Below are positions 8,421 to 15,869 of a stretch of DNA of 27,090 bases, in pieces. The stretch covers positions 1 through 27,090 of the forward strand of contig SVKT01000006.1 of assembly GCA_015068335.1 (NCBI GenBank). The letters are read 5' to 3'. The DNA comes from Oscillospiraceae bacterium (lineage in GTDB: Bacteria > Bacillota > Clostridia > Oscillospirales > Oscillospiraceae). The first letter of the stretch is position 1. Every line of letters begins with the position of its first letter. The translations under genes and the position numbers were made by a program. Under the pieces are notes generated by a model that saw only the letters and a program-made list of their open reading frames with translations, did not search any database and was not told the DNA's origin.

Positions 8421-8573
8421 ATGGTTGAAAAAGAGGTGCTGATCAACCTTCGTCGGTTTATCGAACTGGAACAGAAAACGGTTTTGCTTTTGGCAAAGGA
8501 GACGGAACGAGTGGATATTGGCCTTTGCTGCGAGTTCTTTCTGGATGCCGAGGATGAGACCGTGGGCAGATAA
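8421..8573 (+). CDS. Small acidic protein, 50 residues, unknown function
   Basis: ATG 8421 follows GGAGGT with a 5-nt gap. The 50-codon frame ends in TAA at 8571. The product (starting MVEKEVLINLRRF, with a CCEFF segment near the end) looks like one amphipathic helix followed by an acidic tail, and has no homolog I recognise. The 190 nt between the phosphatase stop and this gene hold no start-bearing frame and no good terminator, so read-through from the phosphatase is likely. Confidence 0.55.
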   Translation: MVEKEVLINLRRFIELEQKTVLLLAKETERVDIGLCCEFFLDAEDETVGR

Positions 8574-8590
8574 AATACGGGTGTTGTGTG

Positions 8591-8619
8591 TTGCGCGTTT
8601 CTTTTGGAGGTGTTATGAT
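8591..8619 (+). promoter_or_regulatory. Candidate promoter for the 441-residue protein and kinase-STAND gene
   Basis: TTGCGC at 8591-8596 and TATGAT at 8614-8619 are 17 nt apart. Transcription would start near 8626, giving a short leader with GGGAGG at 8639-8644 and the ATG at 8652. The -35 box is weak. Confidence 0.4.
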
Positions 8620-8651
8620 GGGTGTACAGACATTATTCGGGAGGATTGTGT

Positions 8652-9977
8652 ATGCAGAGATATACCAAAGAAGTGACCCTCGTGCAAAATCGGTTTGCCG
8701 AGCAGATTCGGGAGTTTTTCGCTGATCTGCGAAGAGAAGAGGAGGAGTTTGATGCGCAGGCGGATCGCATTGTGCAATTCATCAAAGAGCAAAAATACGC
8801 ACCTTCGGTAATGTTTACCCTGGTAAGATATGTACAGCAGGAATTGGGGGTCACAGCACACAAATATAAAGGGAAAATCGTCACATTCACACCTGTTGAT
8901 GAGTTGTGCGGGAGTACGATTCCGGAAGAAGAATGCGACGCATATCGGGATTATTTTCGCAAAAGAATGGGAGAATCTAGCCTCAAAGAAAAGGATTTAT
9001 TTGCTAAGACGATCACGAAGAGCACCTATGTCCCTACCCGTAAGAGATGTTTCGAGATGGCCTTTGCCCTCCGGATGCCCATTAGCAGGACGGATGAACT
9101 TTTGCAGGCAGTGGGCGAAAATTATTACAGCCTCCGTTCTGTGGAAGAACTTATCTATTATTTCTGCCAAAGCCATAAAGATAGATACTCCTGGGAGGAA
9201 GCAACCCGTTTGCTGGAAGCCTATGAAGCGAAGGCTTCTGACTCCAAAAGGGTTGTCCCGCGCGAGAAGAGTATGGATATGGAGCGTTCCTTCATCAATG
9301 TTATTGCAGAGAACAGTGAAGAGGCGTTGATTGACTGGCTTCTTGCACATCAGGAGAGCCTGTGCGGATATTCCGACCGAGCATATGAAAGTTACGTTCG
9401 GTTAACAGAAGAACTAAGCGAACTTTGCTCCGAGAGTGCAGATGATATTCTCAAAGAGTTCTGGACAGTAAACTGGATCCGTAAAACCCGTTATATGGAA
9501 ACTCGGGAAGTGAAACCCGATGACGATACTAAGAAGGATCCCAATGCGCGTTTTGCCAGGGACTCCGAAAAAAGGGAAGATTCGTTTGGCGGAGATTTTG
9601 TCGGCACCGAATATATGTCGATCTCGACCGACGTTCGAGACGATCTCTTGTTCCCCCGCCGCCACGCTCGGTTGATGAAGCGTGAGATCCCTGTGAAAAA
9701 GCGGGATATTCTTTTCTTATCTGTCCTCCTTTGGAAGAAAAAGCACGGGGATAACGAAATGTCACCGGTAGAAAGAATCACGGCATTCAGACAGGAGACC
9801 AATGAGCGTTTGAACGCCGCTGCCCTGCCGGTCATATATCCGCCTGCGCGGTTCGACAGACTGATGTTATTAGCGGTAGCCGTTGATGACCCGGATGAGG
9901 TGACCAGCCGGTTCTTTGGCGCGCTGATTACGGAAGAAGACATCATTGCCGCCCGCGGAGAAACGGAAGAGAAATAA
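8652..9977 (+). CDS. Unknown cytoplasmic protein, 441 residues, partner of the kinase-STAND gene
   Basis: ATG 8652 is preferred over the in-frame GTG at 8622 because GGGAGG lies 7 nt upstream. The protein is charged and mostly helical, with no signal peptide or membrane segment. Residues 5-75 are a Glu/Arg-rich helical region. Around residues 120-185 is a compact helical unit (pattern RKRCFEMAFAL...ISRTDELLQ...SVEELIYYFC...YSWEEATRLL). It resembles a recurring module of unknown function that I recall from accessory Clostridia proteins. A low-complexity acidic/basic linker (about 285-320) separates a C-terminal helical domain with a KKRDILFLSVLLWKKK stretch. It ends 39 nt before the kinase gene, on the same strand and probably the same transcript. 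It could be an adaptor or effector for that kinase; no catalytic motif is visible. Confidence 0.8.
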   Translation: MQRYTKEVTLVQNRFAEQIREFFADLRREEEEFDAQADRIVQFIKEQKYAPSVMFTLVRYVQQELGVTAHKYKGKIVTFTPVDELCGSTIPEEECDAYRDYFRKRMGESSLKEKDLFAKTITKSTYVPTRKRCFEMAFALRMPISRTDELLQAVGENYYSLRSVEELIYYFCQSHKDRYSWEEATRLLEAYEAKASDSKRVVPREKSMDMERSFINVIAENSEEALIDWLLAHQESLCGYSDRAYESYVRLTEELSELCSESADDILKEFWTVNWIRKTRYMETREVKPDDDTKKDPNARFARDSEKREDSFGGDFVGTEYMSISTDVRDDLLFPRRHARLMKREIPVKKRDILFLSVLLWKKKHGDNEMSPVERITAFRQETNERLNAAALPVIYPPARFDRLMLLAVAVDDPDEVTSRFFGALITEEDIIAARGETEEK

Positions 9978-10016
9978 AAAGAACAAAAAAGCAACACCGA
10001 TAAAAGGGGGTGCTGT

Positions 10017-13000
10017 ATGCAAAACATTAGAGAATTCCAGATTGGCGATGAATTTGCCCGGGGCGCGCACTGCGTTGCATTTCGCGGAAAAAACGTGAAA
10101 ACAGGACGCGATGTGATCATCAAGCGCTATGAAATAGACTTTGAGCCGGACACGCGCAAAGATGCGGTCAATGTGGGTGTCAATCAAAGTTTTGAGACTT
10201 TGGCAGAGATTACAGACGGGCCTTATCGTTATCTGATTCAGCCAAAACTTGACGGCAAACCCTGGACGCTTGATGAAGTTCCTGCATCCAAACTCTGTGA
10301 AGAACTGTGTTGCTTCAAAAGTCTGTTGCTGGTTTTGGGGCAATACCATAAAGAAGGCTTTCTGATCACCGACCTTTCGGCGGGAAATGTATTTCGGATG
10401 GACGGCGAATCGCGTATTATGCTTTTCGATTTTGACTCGGTTATCGATATGGATCCTTCCGGAATTAAGCATATTTCCGCGACGCACAGTTTCGCTCCGC
10501 CGGAAATCAAACATCCGGAGAATTTTACGACGGATTGTATCGGCCCGTGGTCGGCGAACTATGCTGCGGCTGCCATTTTGTATTACCGGCTTTGCGGCAA
10601 GCATCCCTGTGCGATGCGTGCCTCCGATTATGCGAAAGAAAACTTTCGGGAAACCGCCTGTGTTGAGGATGCGAATTTGATCTATGGGCGCTTGCTGCAT
10701 CAAATGCAGAAGTTTTTCGAAAAAGCCTTTGCATACGGTGATTTTCGGGATGAGTTGGAGAAAAACCGATTTAGCGACACGGATGAAATGATCCGCTGCG
10801 TGGAAGAGATGATAGACCTTGCCGAGGCAAACGCCAGGGCGCATCTGCTGTTGGCACCGCTACCGGAATTGCAGGGGCTATTCATCGAGAGAACAGAATG
10901 TGATGCGGTTCGAGCGCGGCTGAAAGCCGGGAACCGGCTGACGGTCATTTACGGTGCTGGCGGTCTGGGCAAGTCCTCCCTTGCGATCCATACTGCGAAG
11001 GAGGCTGAATCGGCATTCATCCTTCGCTACGAAAATTCGATCCGGCATACTGTGGCGAGACTCCGCTTTGACCGCGATGAAGCAGACAAGGAAGAATCCG
11101 AGGACATTCGGTTTGAAACGCATATGAAGTATCTGGCGGAGATCGGTAAGGACGCCGTGCTGCTGCTGGACAACTATGATGTTCCGGGTAAAAACCTTCT
11201 TGAAATCCTCTGCGATGAAGATTTCAAAAGACTCTGCGCGCTGAAAGCGCGGATCTTGGTAACGACCCGAAACGAGCCCGATACACCTGCGGATACGAAA
11301 GACGCCGTTAAAATCGGTACCCTTACGGATGAAGATTTGCTTCGTTTGATGAAGCACTATTATGTCCGCTGGGAGAATGATGGCGTCTGTGACGAGGATT
11401 TGATCCGGATTATCTCTGCGTTGGAGCGCCACCTTCTCTGCGTTGAACTGGCGGCAAAGACACTGCAATGCACAAATCCTCCCGTTTCGCCCGGTCAACT
11501 TCTGCGTGTTCTGGAAGGGGACGGGCAGCAGGGGTCTCTGGCGGCAGTCAGTTCGGAAAAAGACGGGGAAGGTTACACGGGGAAGATCCTCCAGCACATT
11601 CATAAGTTGTATTCTATGGTCTCTCTGCCGGAAGCGGAGGCTGCCGTACTGTCGTATTTTCCGCTTCTTTCCAGCGAAGGCGTCAATTTCGGCCTTTTCT
11701 GTGAGGCGATGGAGCAGGCGGAGAAACCGCTGGATGCCCTGGTGAAGAAAGGCTGGCTCTCAATGTCCGATAAGGACAGAGTTGTCCGGATCCATCCCGT
11801 TGTTCGAGCATATTGTATGTCATCAGCCTCTGGACTTCGACCTAATCTGACGGAGCAGCGGTACATAGATTTTCTGAACGCACTTGGCGCTGCCGGGGGT
11901 TATCCGGCTGACAAGATTCCACATCTAACCTTTCTGCGTAAAGGCTACCGCAGCTCGTATGAGGGCTATATGTCGATGGTGAAACAGGCATATACTGAAT
12001 GGCAGCAATGGAGAGCCACGACAGAGTTTCTTGCCGCAAAGATAGGCCTGTTTGTGCCGAAGCCGGATACGTTGGAAGAAGCGCAACGGCTAATATCCTT
12101 TGTTAAGGATTTGGAAGCACAAAATTGGCATTATAGCGCTAAGTTTCCGTGGGAGTCTAGGTGGCGGTCCGTGGCTCCCATTCGCCTCGCCGCGTGGCGT
12201 TTCAATGTGTTTGAAGCATTGAATGCAGAGGTGAGGCGGAAGACCCTCCGGGTATATGAAACTCTGAATGTGGATGAGGATCTGATCGCGCAGCATTATG
12301 TTGCACTAGGTACGTCTCTCCATCCAGAGAGAGACAAGAAGGAAGTACAAAGATGCTATCAGAAGGCAGTGAATATTTGGGGGAAATCTGCGGCAAACCG
12401 TAAAAAACTTCCCCATCTATACATAAGGCTGGGAGACGTATCCGATGGGGATGCGGCGATGCAAGCATATTTGGAAGCCTGGCGTATAGATTTCGAGACA
12501 GAGAGCCTTCCGCCAGAGACGCGGCTTACTCTTAACCGGAGAATTGCGGATTTCTATTATCGGCGAGGGATGCATTCCAAAGAAAGAAACGCGCGGACCA
12601 TTGAGTGGGTGACTGCGGAGGAAATTTTCAATGTCGCAAAAAGGAGCAACGACCCGAAGCGGATCGAGCAGGCAAGAAGAGATCTTCGAAAAGCAAGATT
12701 TGCCGCACTTATTTGCGAATATCGTTGCTCGGACGATGCAGATCAGGCGACCGTTGACGGATTGGTGTTGATAAGAGCCCGGTACTCTGATGATGATAAT
12801 GCCGTAGCAATAATGGACGCTCTGACACGCTTGACTTGGGGAATCTTTCGGGAGCAATGTTCGCTGGCCGAAAGAATATTGAAAGAAGTTATCGATCTTT
12901 CCAATGAGGAAAGTCTTCCGGTTGATCCTTCGTGCTATCTAATGCAGGCGCATATTTGTGCCAAAAAGAAAGACCCAATGTATGTTTTCTGGATGCAACG

Positions 13001-13094
13001 GTTTCACGAAGCAAAAGGACACTGTTGGCGGGCTAAGTGGTATTCGCGCATAATAAAAAAGATGGGAATTAGCCCCCCTGACGAAACTTCATAA
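10017..13094 (+). CDS. Protein kinase / NB-ARC (STAND) NTPase / TPR-like fusion, 1025 residues
   Basis: ATG 10017 follows AAGGGGG with a 6-nt gap. Residues 10-265 form an atypical Ser/Thr kinase: a degenerate Gly loop (EFARGAHCVAF), VIIK (K36), a catalytic loop ITDLSAGNVF with D119 and N124 but no HRD, DFD in place of DFG (D138), and an APPE-like FAPPEI. Residues 285-500 form a STAND/NB-ARC NTPase with Walker A GAGGLGKSS (K319), Walker B VLLLDNYD (D385) and a sensor-like ILVTTRN (412-418). A winged-helix segment ending in RIHPVVRAYC follows near 580-600. The remaining 420 residues are helical with TPR-like pairs. Such chains are usually cytoplasmic sensors: the C-terminus detects a signal, the NTPase oligomerises, and the N-terminal domain acts. 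Kinase activity is likely but not certain. No terminator follows; the next element is the cobalamin riboswitch. Confidence 0.88.
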   Translation: MQNIREFQIGDEFARGAHCVAFRGKNVKTGRDVIIKRYEIDFEPDTRKDAVNVGVNQSFETLAEITDGPYRYLIQPKLDGKPWTLDEVPASKLCEELCCFKSLLLVLGQYHKEGFLITDLSAGNVFRMDGESRIMLFDFDSVIDMDPSGIKHISATHSFAPPEIKHPENFTTDCIGPWSANYAAAAILYYRLCGKHPCAMRASDYAKENFRETACVEDANLIYGRLLHQMQKFFEKAFAYGDFRDELEKNRFSDTDEMIRCVEEMIDLAEANARAHLLLAPLPELQGLFIERTECDAVRARLKAGNRLTVIYGAGGLGKSSLAIHTAKEAESAFILRYENSIRHTVARLRFDRDEADKEESEDIRFETHMKYLAEIGKDAVLLLDNYDVPGKNLLEILCDEDFKRLCALKARILVTTRNEPDTPADTKDAVKIGTLTDEDLLRLMKHYYVRWENDGVCDEDLIRIISALERHLLCVELAAKTLQCTNPPVSPGQLLRVLEGDGQQGSLAAVSSEKDGEGYTGKILQHIHKLYSMVSLPEAEAAVLSYFPLLSSEGVNFGLFCEAMEQAEKPLDALVKKGWLSMSDKDRVVRIHPVVRAYCMSSASGLRPNLTEQRYIDFLNALGAAGGYPADKIPHLTFLRKGYRSSYEGYMSMVKQAYTEWQQWRATTEFLAAKIGLFVPKPDTLEEAQRLISFVKDLEAQNWHYSAKFPWESRWRSVAPIRLAAWRFNVFEALNAEVRRKTLRVYETLNVDEDLIAQHYVALGTSLHPERDKKEVQRCYQKAVNIWGKSAANRKKLPHLYIRLGDVSDGDAAMQAYLEAWRIDFETESLPPETRLTLNRRIADFYYRRGMHSKERNARTIEWVTAEEIFNVAKRSNDPKRIEQARRDLRKARFAALICEYRCSDDADQATVDGLVLIRARYSDDDNAVAIMDALTRLTWGIFREQCSLAERILKEVIDLSNEESLPVDPSCYLMQAHICAKKKDPMYVFWMQRFHEAKGHCWRAKWYSRIIKKMGISPPDETS
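13025..13054 (+). promoter_or_regulatory. Candidate promoter for the cobalamin-riboswitch transcript
   Basis: TTGGCG (13025-13030) and CATAAT (13049-13054) lie 18 nt apart inside the end of the kinase gene, about 50 nt upstream of the riboswitch. The match is moderate, and read-through from the kinase gene is an alternative. Confidence 0.33.
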
Positions 13095-13106
13095 AACTTA
13101 ATCCTG

Positions 13107-13288
13107 TTTTGAGTGCCCCCGAAGTTGTTTGGACGAGGGGGAGAATAGTGAATCCGGTGTGAATCCGGAGCGGTACCGCCACTGTATACGCGGAGGACCG
13201 CACACAAGGCGAAAGCCGGTCATTGGGAGGATTCCTGAGAAGGCTGTGTGCGGGCTGAGGAGGCGTGAGTCAGGAGACCTGCTCAAAT
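13107..13288 (+). promoter_or_regulatory. Cobalamin riboswitch (aptamer)
   Basis: The characteristic core is present: AATCCGGTGTGAATCCGGAGCGGT, with the central 20 bases unmistakable, then CCGCCACTGT (B12-box region). Later come GAAAGCCGGTCA and the 3' signature AGTCAGGAGACCTGC. TTTGAG at 13108-13113 pairs with CTCAAA at 13282-13287 to close the P1 stem. Binding of adenosylcobalamin or a related corrinoid should turn down the two genes downstream through the terminator at 13357-13389. Confidence 0.95.
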
Positions 13289-13356
13289 CAAAAGGGACGC
13301 ATCATCTTCTCCCGGTTTTGGAGGAAGATGCGGTCTTCGTGCGCGCACAAAAACGG

Positions 13357-13389
13357 CTGCGGCAGTCCTTCGGGATTGCCGCAGTTTTT
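13357..13389 (+). terminator. Riboswitch expression-platform terminator
   Basis: CTGCGGCA pairs with TGCCGCAG; an inner GTCC-TTCG-GGAT hairpin extends the stem, and TTTTT follows. It lies between the aptamer and the first ATG, so ligand-bound RNA should stop here and spare the transport genes only when corrinoid is scarce. Confidence 0.85.
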
Positions 13390-13474
13390 CGCTTTGGTGA
13401 TTGCTGCCGAGTAAGAAAAACACGCCGCGCGGCGAAGAAACATATCAGGAACGACCAAGAAAGGAAGAACGAAA

Positions 13475-13867
13475 ATGAAACAGAAGAAAAGTCTTTTGGC
13501 AGCAGCCGGTCTGGTTCTGGCGGTCGTGGTGATGCTGGGGGTGTGGTACGCCACAAGACCCGCACCCCAGGACGGAATGAAGCACATTACTGTGGAAGTT
13601 TGCCACGGCGACGGCACAACAAACACCTTCACCTACGACACCGATGCCGAGTATCTGGGAGAACTGCTGCGGGAAGAAGGGCTGATCGCCGGAAGTGAAA
13701 GCGAGTTCGGCCTGTTTGTGGACACGGTGGACGGCGAAAAGGCCGACTATGCGGTAAACCAGAGTTGGTGGCAACTCACCTGCAACGGCGAGAGCGCCCA
13801 GACTGGCGCCGATCAGGCCGTCATTGAGGACGGTGGTCACTATGCGTGGATCTACACCATCGGCTGA
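13475..13867 (+). CDS. DUF4430 exported/anchored protein, probable corrinoid-binding partner
   Basis: This 130-residue protein has one N-terminal hydrophobic segment (residues 7-26), an uncleaved anchor or signal peptide without a lipobox Cys. Residues 37-130 fit the DUF4430 pattern: a TFTYDTDAEYLGELL strand-helix, GLF...GE, and the strongly conserved NQSWWQLTCNGE and HYAWIYT end. DUF4430 is related in fold to the C-terminal domain of animal cobalamin carriers (transcobalamin/intrinsic factor). It starts at ATG 13475 with AAGGAAG 7 nt upstream. The riboswitch upstream and the transporter gene 1 nt downstream support a role in capturing a corrinoid at the cell surface. The substrate is inferred from this context. 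Confidence 0.88.
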   Translation: MKQKKSLLAAAGLVLAVVVMLGVWYATRPAPQDGMKHITVEVCHGDGTTNTFTYDTDAEYLGELLREEGLIAGSESEFGLFVDTVDGEKADYAVNQSWWQLTCNGESAQTGADQAVIEDGGHYAWIYTIG

Positions 13868-13868
13868 T

Positions 13869-14378
13869 ATGAAGGGAAAAATCGGGGTTCGGCAACTGAC
13901 GCTGTTTGCGATGCTGGGCGCGGTGATGTTTGCCGGAAAGATGGCGATGGCGTATCTGCCCAACATCGAGCCGGTCTCCCTGCTGGTGATGCTGCTGGCG
14001 GTGTGTTTCGGCTGGGCCGGGCTGTACGCCGTGGCGGTCTATGTGTTGTTGGAGATCCTGGTGTTCGGCATCCAAATGTGGGCGATTTCCTATCTTTATG
14101 TGTGGCTGCTGCTTTTCGTTGCGGCCCGATTGCTGCGCCGTATGCGCGCACCGCTGGAATGGGCCCTGCTCTCCGCATTTTTCGGCATCGGTTTTGGCGC
14201 CCTTTGCGCAGTTCCCTACTGGATCACCGGGGGATGGGCCGCGGCAGTCGGTTGGTGGATCTCCGGCATTCCGTGGGATCTCGCCCACGGTGCAGGCAAT
14301 TTTGTGCTGGCGCTGCTGCTGTTTGTCCCGCTGCGGAAGCGGCTTTCCCAACTGGCCGGAACGGTTCTGCCTGAATAA
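13869..14378 (+). CDS. ECF transporter S component, probable cobalamin/corrinoid uptake
   Basis: This 169-residue membrane protein has about five to six hydrophobic segments. It opens with LTLFAMLGAVMFAGKMAMAYLPNIEP and an arrangement usual for ECF substrate-binding (S) subunits, and has a conserved-looking GIPWDLAHGAGNF near the end. ATG 13869 is one base after the DUF4430 stop, so translation is probably coupled; the open frame reaches upstream to 13824 but that part is inside the previous gene. S components need a shared energising module (EcfT plus two ATPases), which is not in this window and must be encoded elsewhere. Riboswitch control points to cobalamin or a precursor as substrate. 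Family confidence is high, substrate moderate. Confidence 0.87.
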   Translation: MKGKIGVRQLTLFAMLGAVMFAGKMAMAYLPNIEPVSLLVMLLAVCFGWAGLYAVAVYVLLEILVFGIQMWAISYLYVWLLLFVAARLLRRMRAPLEWALLSAFFGIGFGALCAVPYWITGGWAAAVGWWISGIPWDLAHGAGNFVLALLLFVPLRKRLSQLAGTVLPE

Positions 14379-14380
14379 AC

Positions 14381-14418
14381 AAAACCCGAACCACTTTGGT
14401 TCGGGTTTTGCTTTTTTT
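14381..14418 (+). terminator. Terminator of the corrinoid-uptake operon
   Basis: A 13-bp stem (14381-14393 with 14397-14409) is followed by GCTTTTTTT. It starts 2 nt after the ECF stop codon. Its A-rich 5' side also makes it partly bidirectional. Confidence 0.92.
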
Positions 14419-14486
14419 GGCGTATGGAAGCGGCGGAAACAAGCGAAACTACCCTTGAAAAGACAAAACGGGGGGCGGTTTCGAAT

Positions 14487-15656
14487 ATGGCAGACAGAGA
14501 ACGGCAGCAGTTGGACGAAGAAGCGCTGCGGCGGCTTCTGGCGGCGGAGGGTGCTTCCGCCGCGGGCGTGATCCTGTGCCTGACGTGGAAGGCGGGTCTT
14601 TCGGTGGAGACGTTGTGCGGGCTCCGCTGGGGCGATCTTTTGCTGGAACGCGGAGAACTGTGGCTGGGGCAGCGGCGCATTTTGCTGGATGAGGAAACGG
14701 TCACCTGCCTTCGCGGACGGGCAGGACAGACAGGAGGCGTTCCGGCGGCGTTTGTGCTGTCCGCAGACGCCCGCCGCCCGATGTCCCCGTCCACGGTCTA
14801 TCGTCTGGCAAGGCAGGCGCTGGCCCGGGAAGAAGCCCTGCGGGGCGTGACGCTGAAACGGTTGCGGGAGGACTACCGCCTGCGGCAGCAGGCAGAGGAC
14901 GCGGGGGAAAGTGACGGGGAAACGGAATTTTTCCTGTGGAAAGCCGTGCAGGCGGAGGGGGCGTCCCCGGAGGGGCTGGCGCTGTGGATGCTGTGGCGGC
15001 TGGGGCTTCGGTTGCAGGAGATCGTGGACCTTACCTGGGACAGCGTGGATATGGAGGGAAAAATGCTGCGGCTGCCCCAGCGCTGCGTGCCGATGGGGGT
15101 GACGCTGGAACGCCTGTTGCGGCAGGCACAGCAGGAGAGCGGGGGCAGCACCGCCGATCCCCACGTACTGCTCACGCCCAGATCCCGACGACCCTATGAT
15201 GCCGCCCGCCTGTCCAGAAGCGTGGAGGCGGTGCTGCGGCGCTTTGGTGTGGGACTGCGCCCCGGGGAACTGTCCCGCCTGTATGCACAAAAGAAAACAG
15301 AGGAGAAATTGCTGCACCATTTGGAGCGCCGGGGCAGCATCAGCCGGCAGGAGGCGGCGGGGCGGCTGGGCCTTTCGCCTGCGGCAGCCTATCGTCGGCT
15401 GGCTGCCCTGACGGAGCAGGGCAGGTTGGAGCGGATCGGCGCCAAGTATTATCCGGCGGGAACGGCAGTGTCGGCCGGGGAAATGGAGGAGGTCGTCTGC
15501 GCCTACTTGCAGCAGGAGGAAGGCGCCTGCTGTCGTCAGGTGGCGGAGCGGCTGGGCATTGAGGTGCGTCAATGCAGGCGAATTCTCCGCCGTATGGTGT
15601 CGGAGGGGCGGGTCATCAAGCGGGATCGGCAGTATCATATCGGCTCCGTGAAGTAA
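14487..15656 (+). CDS. Tandem degenerate tyrosine-recombinase-like protein with two C-terminal winged helices
   Basis: The chain has two recombinase-like halves. The first (about residues 5-130 from this start) has GLSVETLCGLRWGDLLLERGEL, where the family normally reads G-L-R-x-x-E-L; the catalytic Arg is Ser here. The second (about 140-270) has GLRLQEIVDLTWDSVD with that Arg kept. Neither half shows the H-x-L-R-H box or a recognisable nucleophile Tyr segment, so strand exchange is unlikely. Two winged-helix units follow (about 273-325 and 332-388), with SRQEAAGRLGLSPAAAYRRL and CRQVAERLGIEVRQCRRIL. It therefore looks like a DNA-binding regulator derived from a recombinase. GTG/ATG choice: ATG 14487 has a G-rich stretch upstream. 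ATG 14424 (adding 21 residues) starts 6 nt after the terminator T-run without a ribosome site, but cannot be excluded. High GC, like its neighbours. Confidence 0.78.
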   Translation: MADRERQQLDEEALRRLLAAEGASAAGVILCLTWKAGLSVETLCGLRWGDLLLERGELWLGQRRILLDEETVTCLRGRAGQTGGVPAAFVLSADARRPMSPSTVYRLARQALAREEALRGVTLKRLREDYRLRQQAEDAGESDGETEFFLWKAVQAEGASPEGLALWMLWRLGLRLQEIVDLTWDSVDMEGKMLRLPQRCVPMGVTLERLLRQAQQESGGSTADPHVLLTPRSRRPYDAARLSRSVEAVLRRFGVGLRPGELSRLYAQKKTEEKLLHHLERRGSISRQEAAGRLGLSPAAAYRRLAALTEQGRLERIGAKYYPAGTAVSAGEMEEVVCAYLQQEEGACCRQVAERLGIEVRQCRRILRRMVSEGRVIKRDRQYHIGSVK

Positions 15657-15728
15657 AAAGAAATACTGCAAAAACGTGCTGCACTTTGTCGAAAGTGTTA
15701 CTGTTCGGTTAATTTGCACCTGTAAAAC

Positions 15729-15757
15729 TTGAAATTTGGAGAATTCCTCTGTAAATT
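15729..15757 (+). promoter_or_regulatory. Candidate promoter for the SLH protein gene
   Basis: TTGAAA (15729-15734) and TAAATT (15752-15757) have 17-nt spacing. The predicted start near 15764 coincides with the first base of the structured leader. Confidence 0.5.
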
Positions 15758-15764
15758 AGCCTGA

Positions 15765-15842
15765 CGTGAGGAACGTCCGCCGAAGCGCCAAACAGCAGCG
15801 GCGGACGGCCGCAGATCCTATGCCGGGGTCTGCGTTCCCGCG
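15765..15842 (+). promoter_or_regulatory. Structured mRNA leader: predicted three-way junction
   Basis: An outer stem (15765-15773 with 15835-15842, one bulge) encloses two hairpins. The first pairs 15775-15782 with 15799-15806 (8 bp). The second pairs 15810-15818 with 15826-15834 (9 bp, one wobble). The fold sits at the predicted 5' end of the SLH mRNA, 11 nt before the AGGAGG at 15853-15858. It may stabilise an abundant transcript or act as a regulatory leader. Pairing was worked out by hand. Confidence 0.55.
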
Positions 15843-15869
15843 AATATTTTACAGGAGGAAATCGATCCA

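Noticed and set aside
8615..8725. 36-codon frame with GGAGG upstream, overlapping the 441-residue gene
   Set aside because: Its ATGATG is better explained as the -10 box (TATGAT) of a promoter, and the product looks random.
13821..15719. Minus-strand open frame of 632 codons opposite the ECF and recombinase-like genes
   Set aside because: Gln/His/Pro/Arg-rich composition is typical of antisense reading of GC-rich genes; it runs through a terminator.
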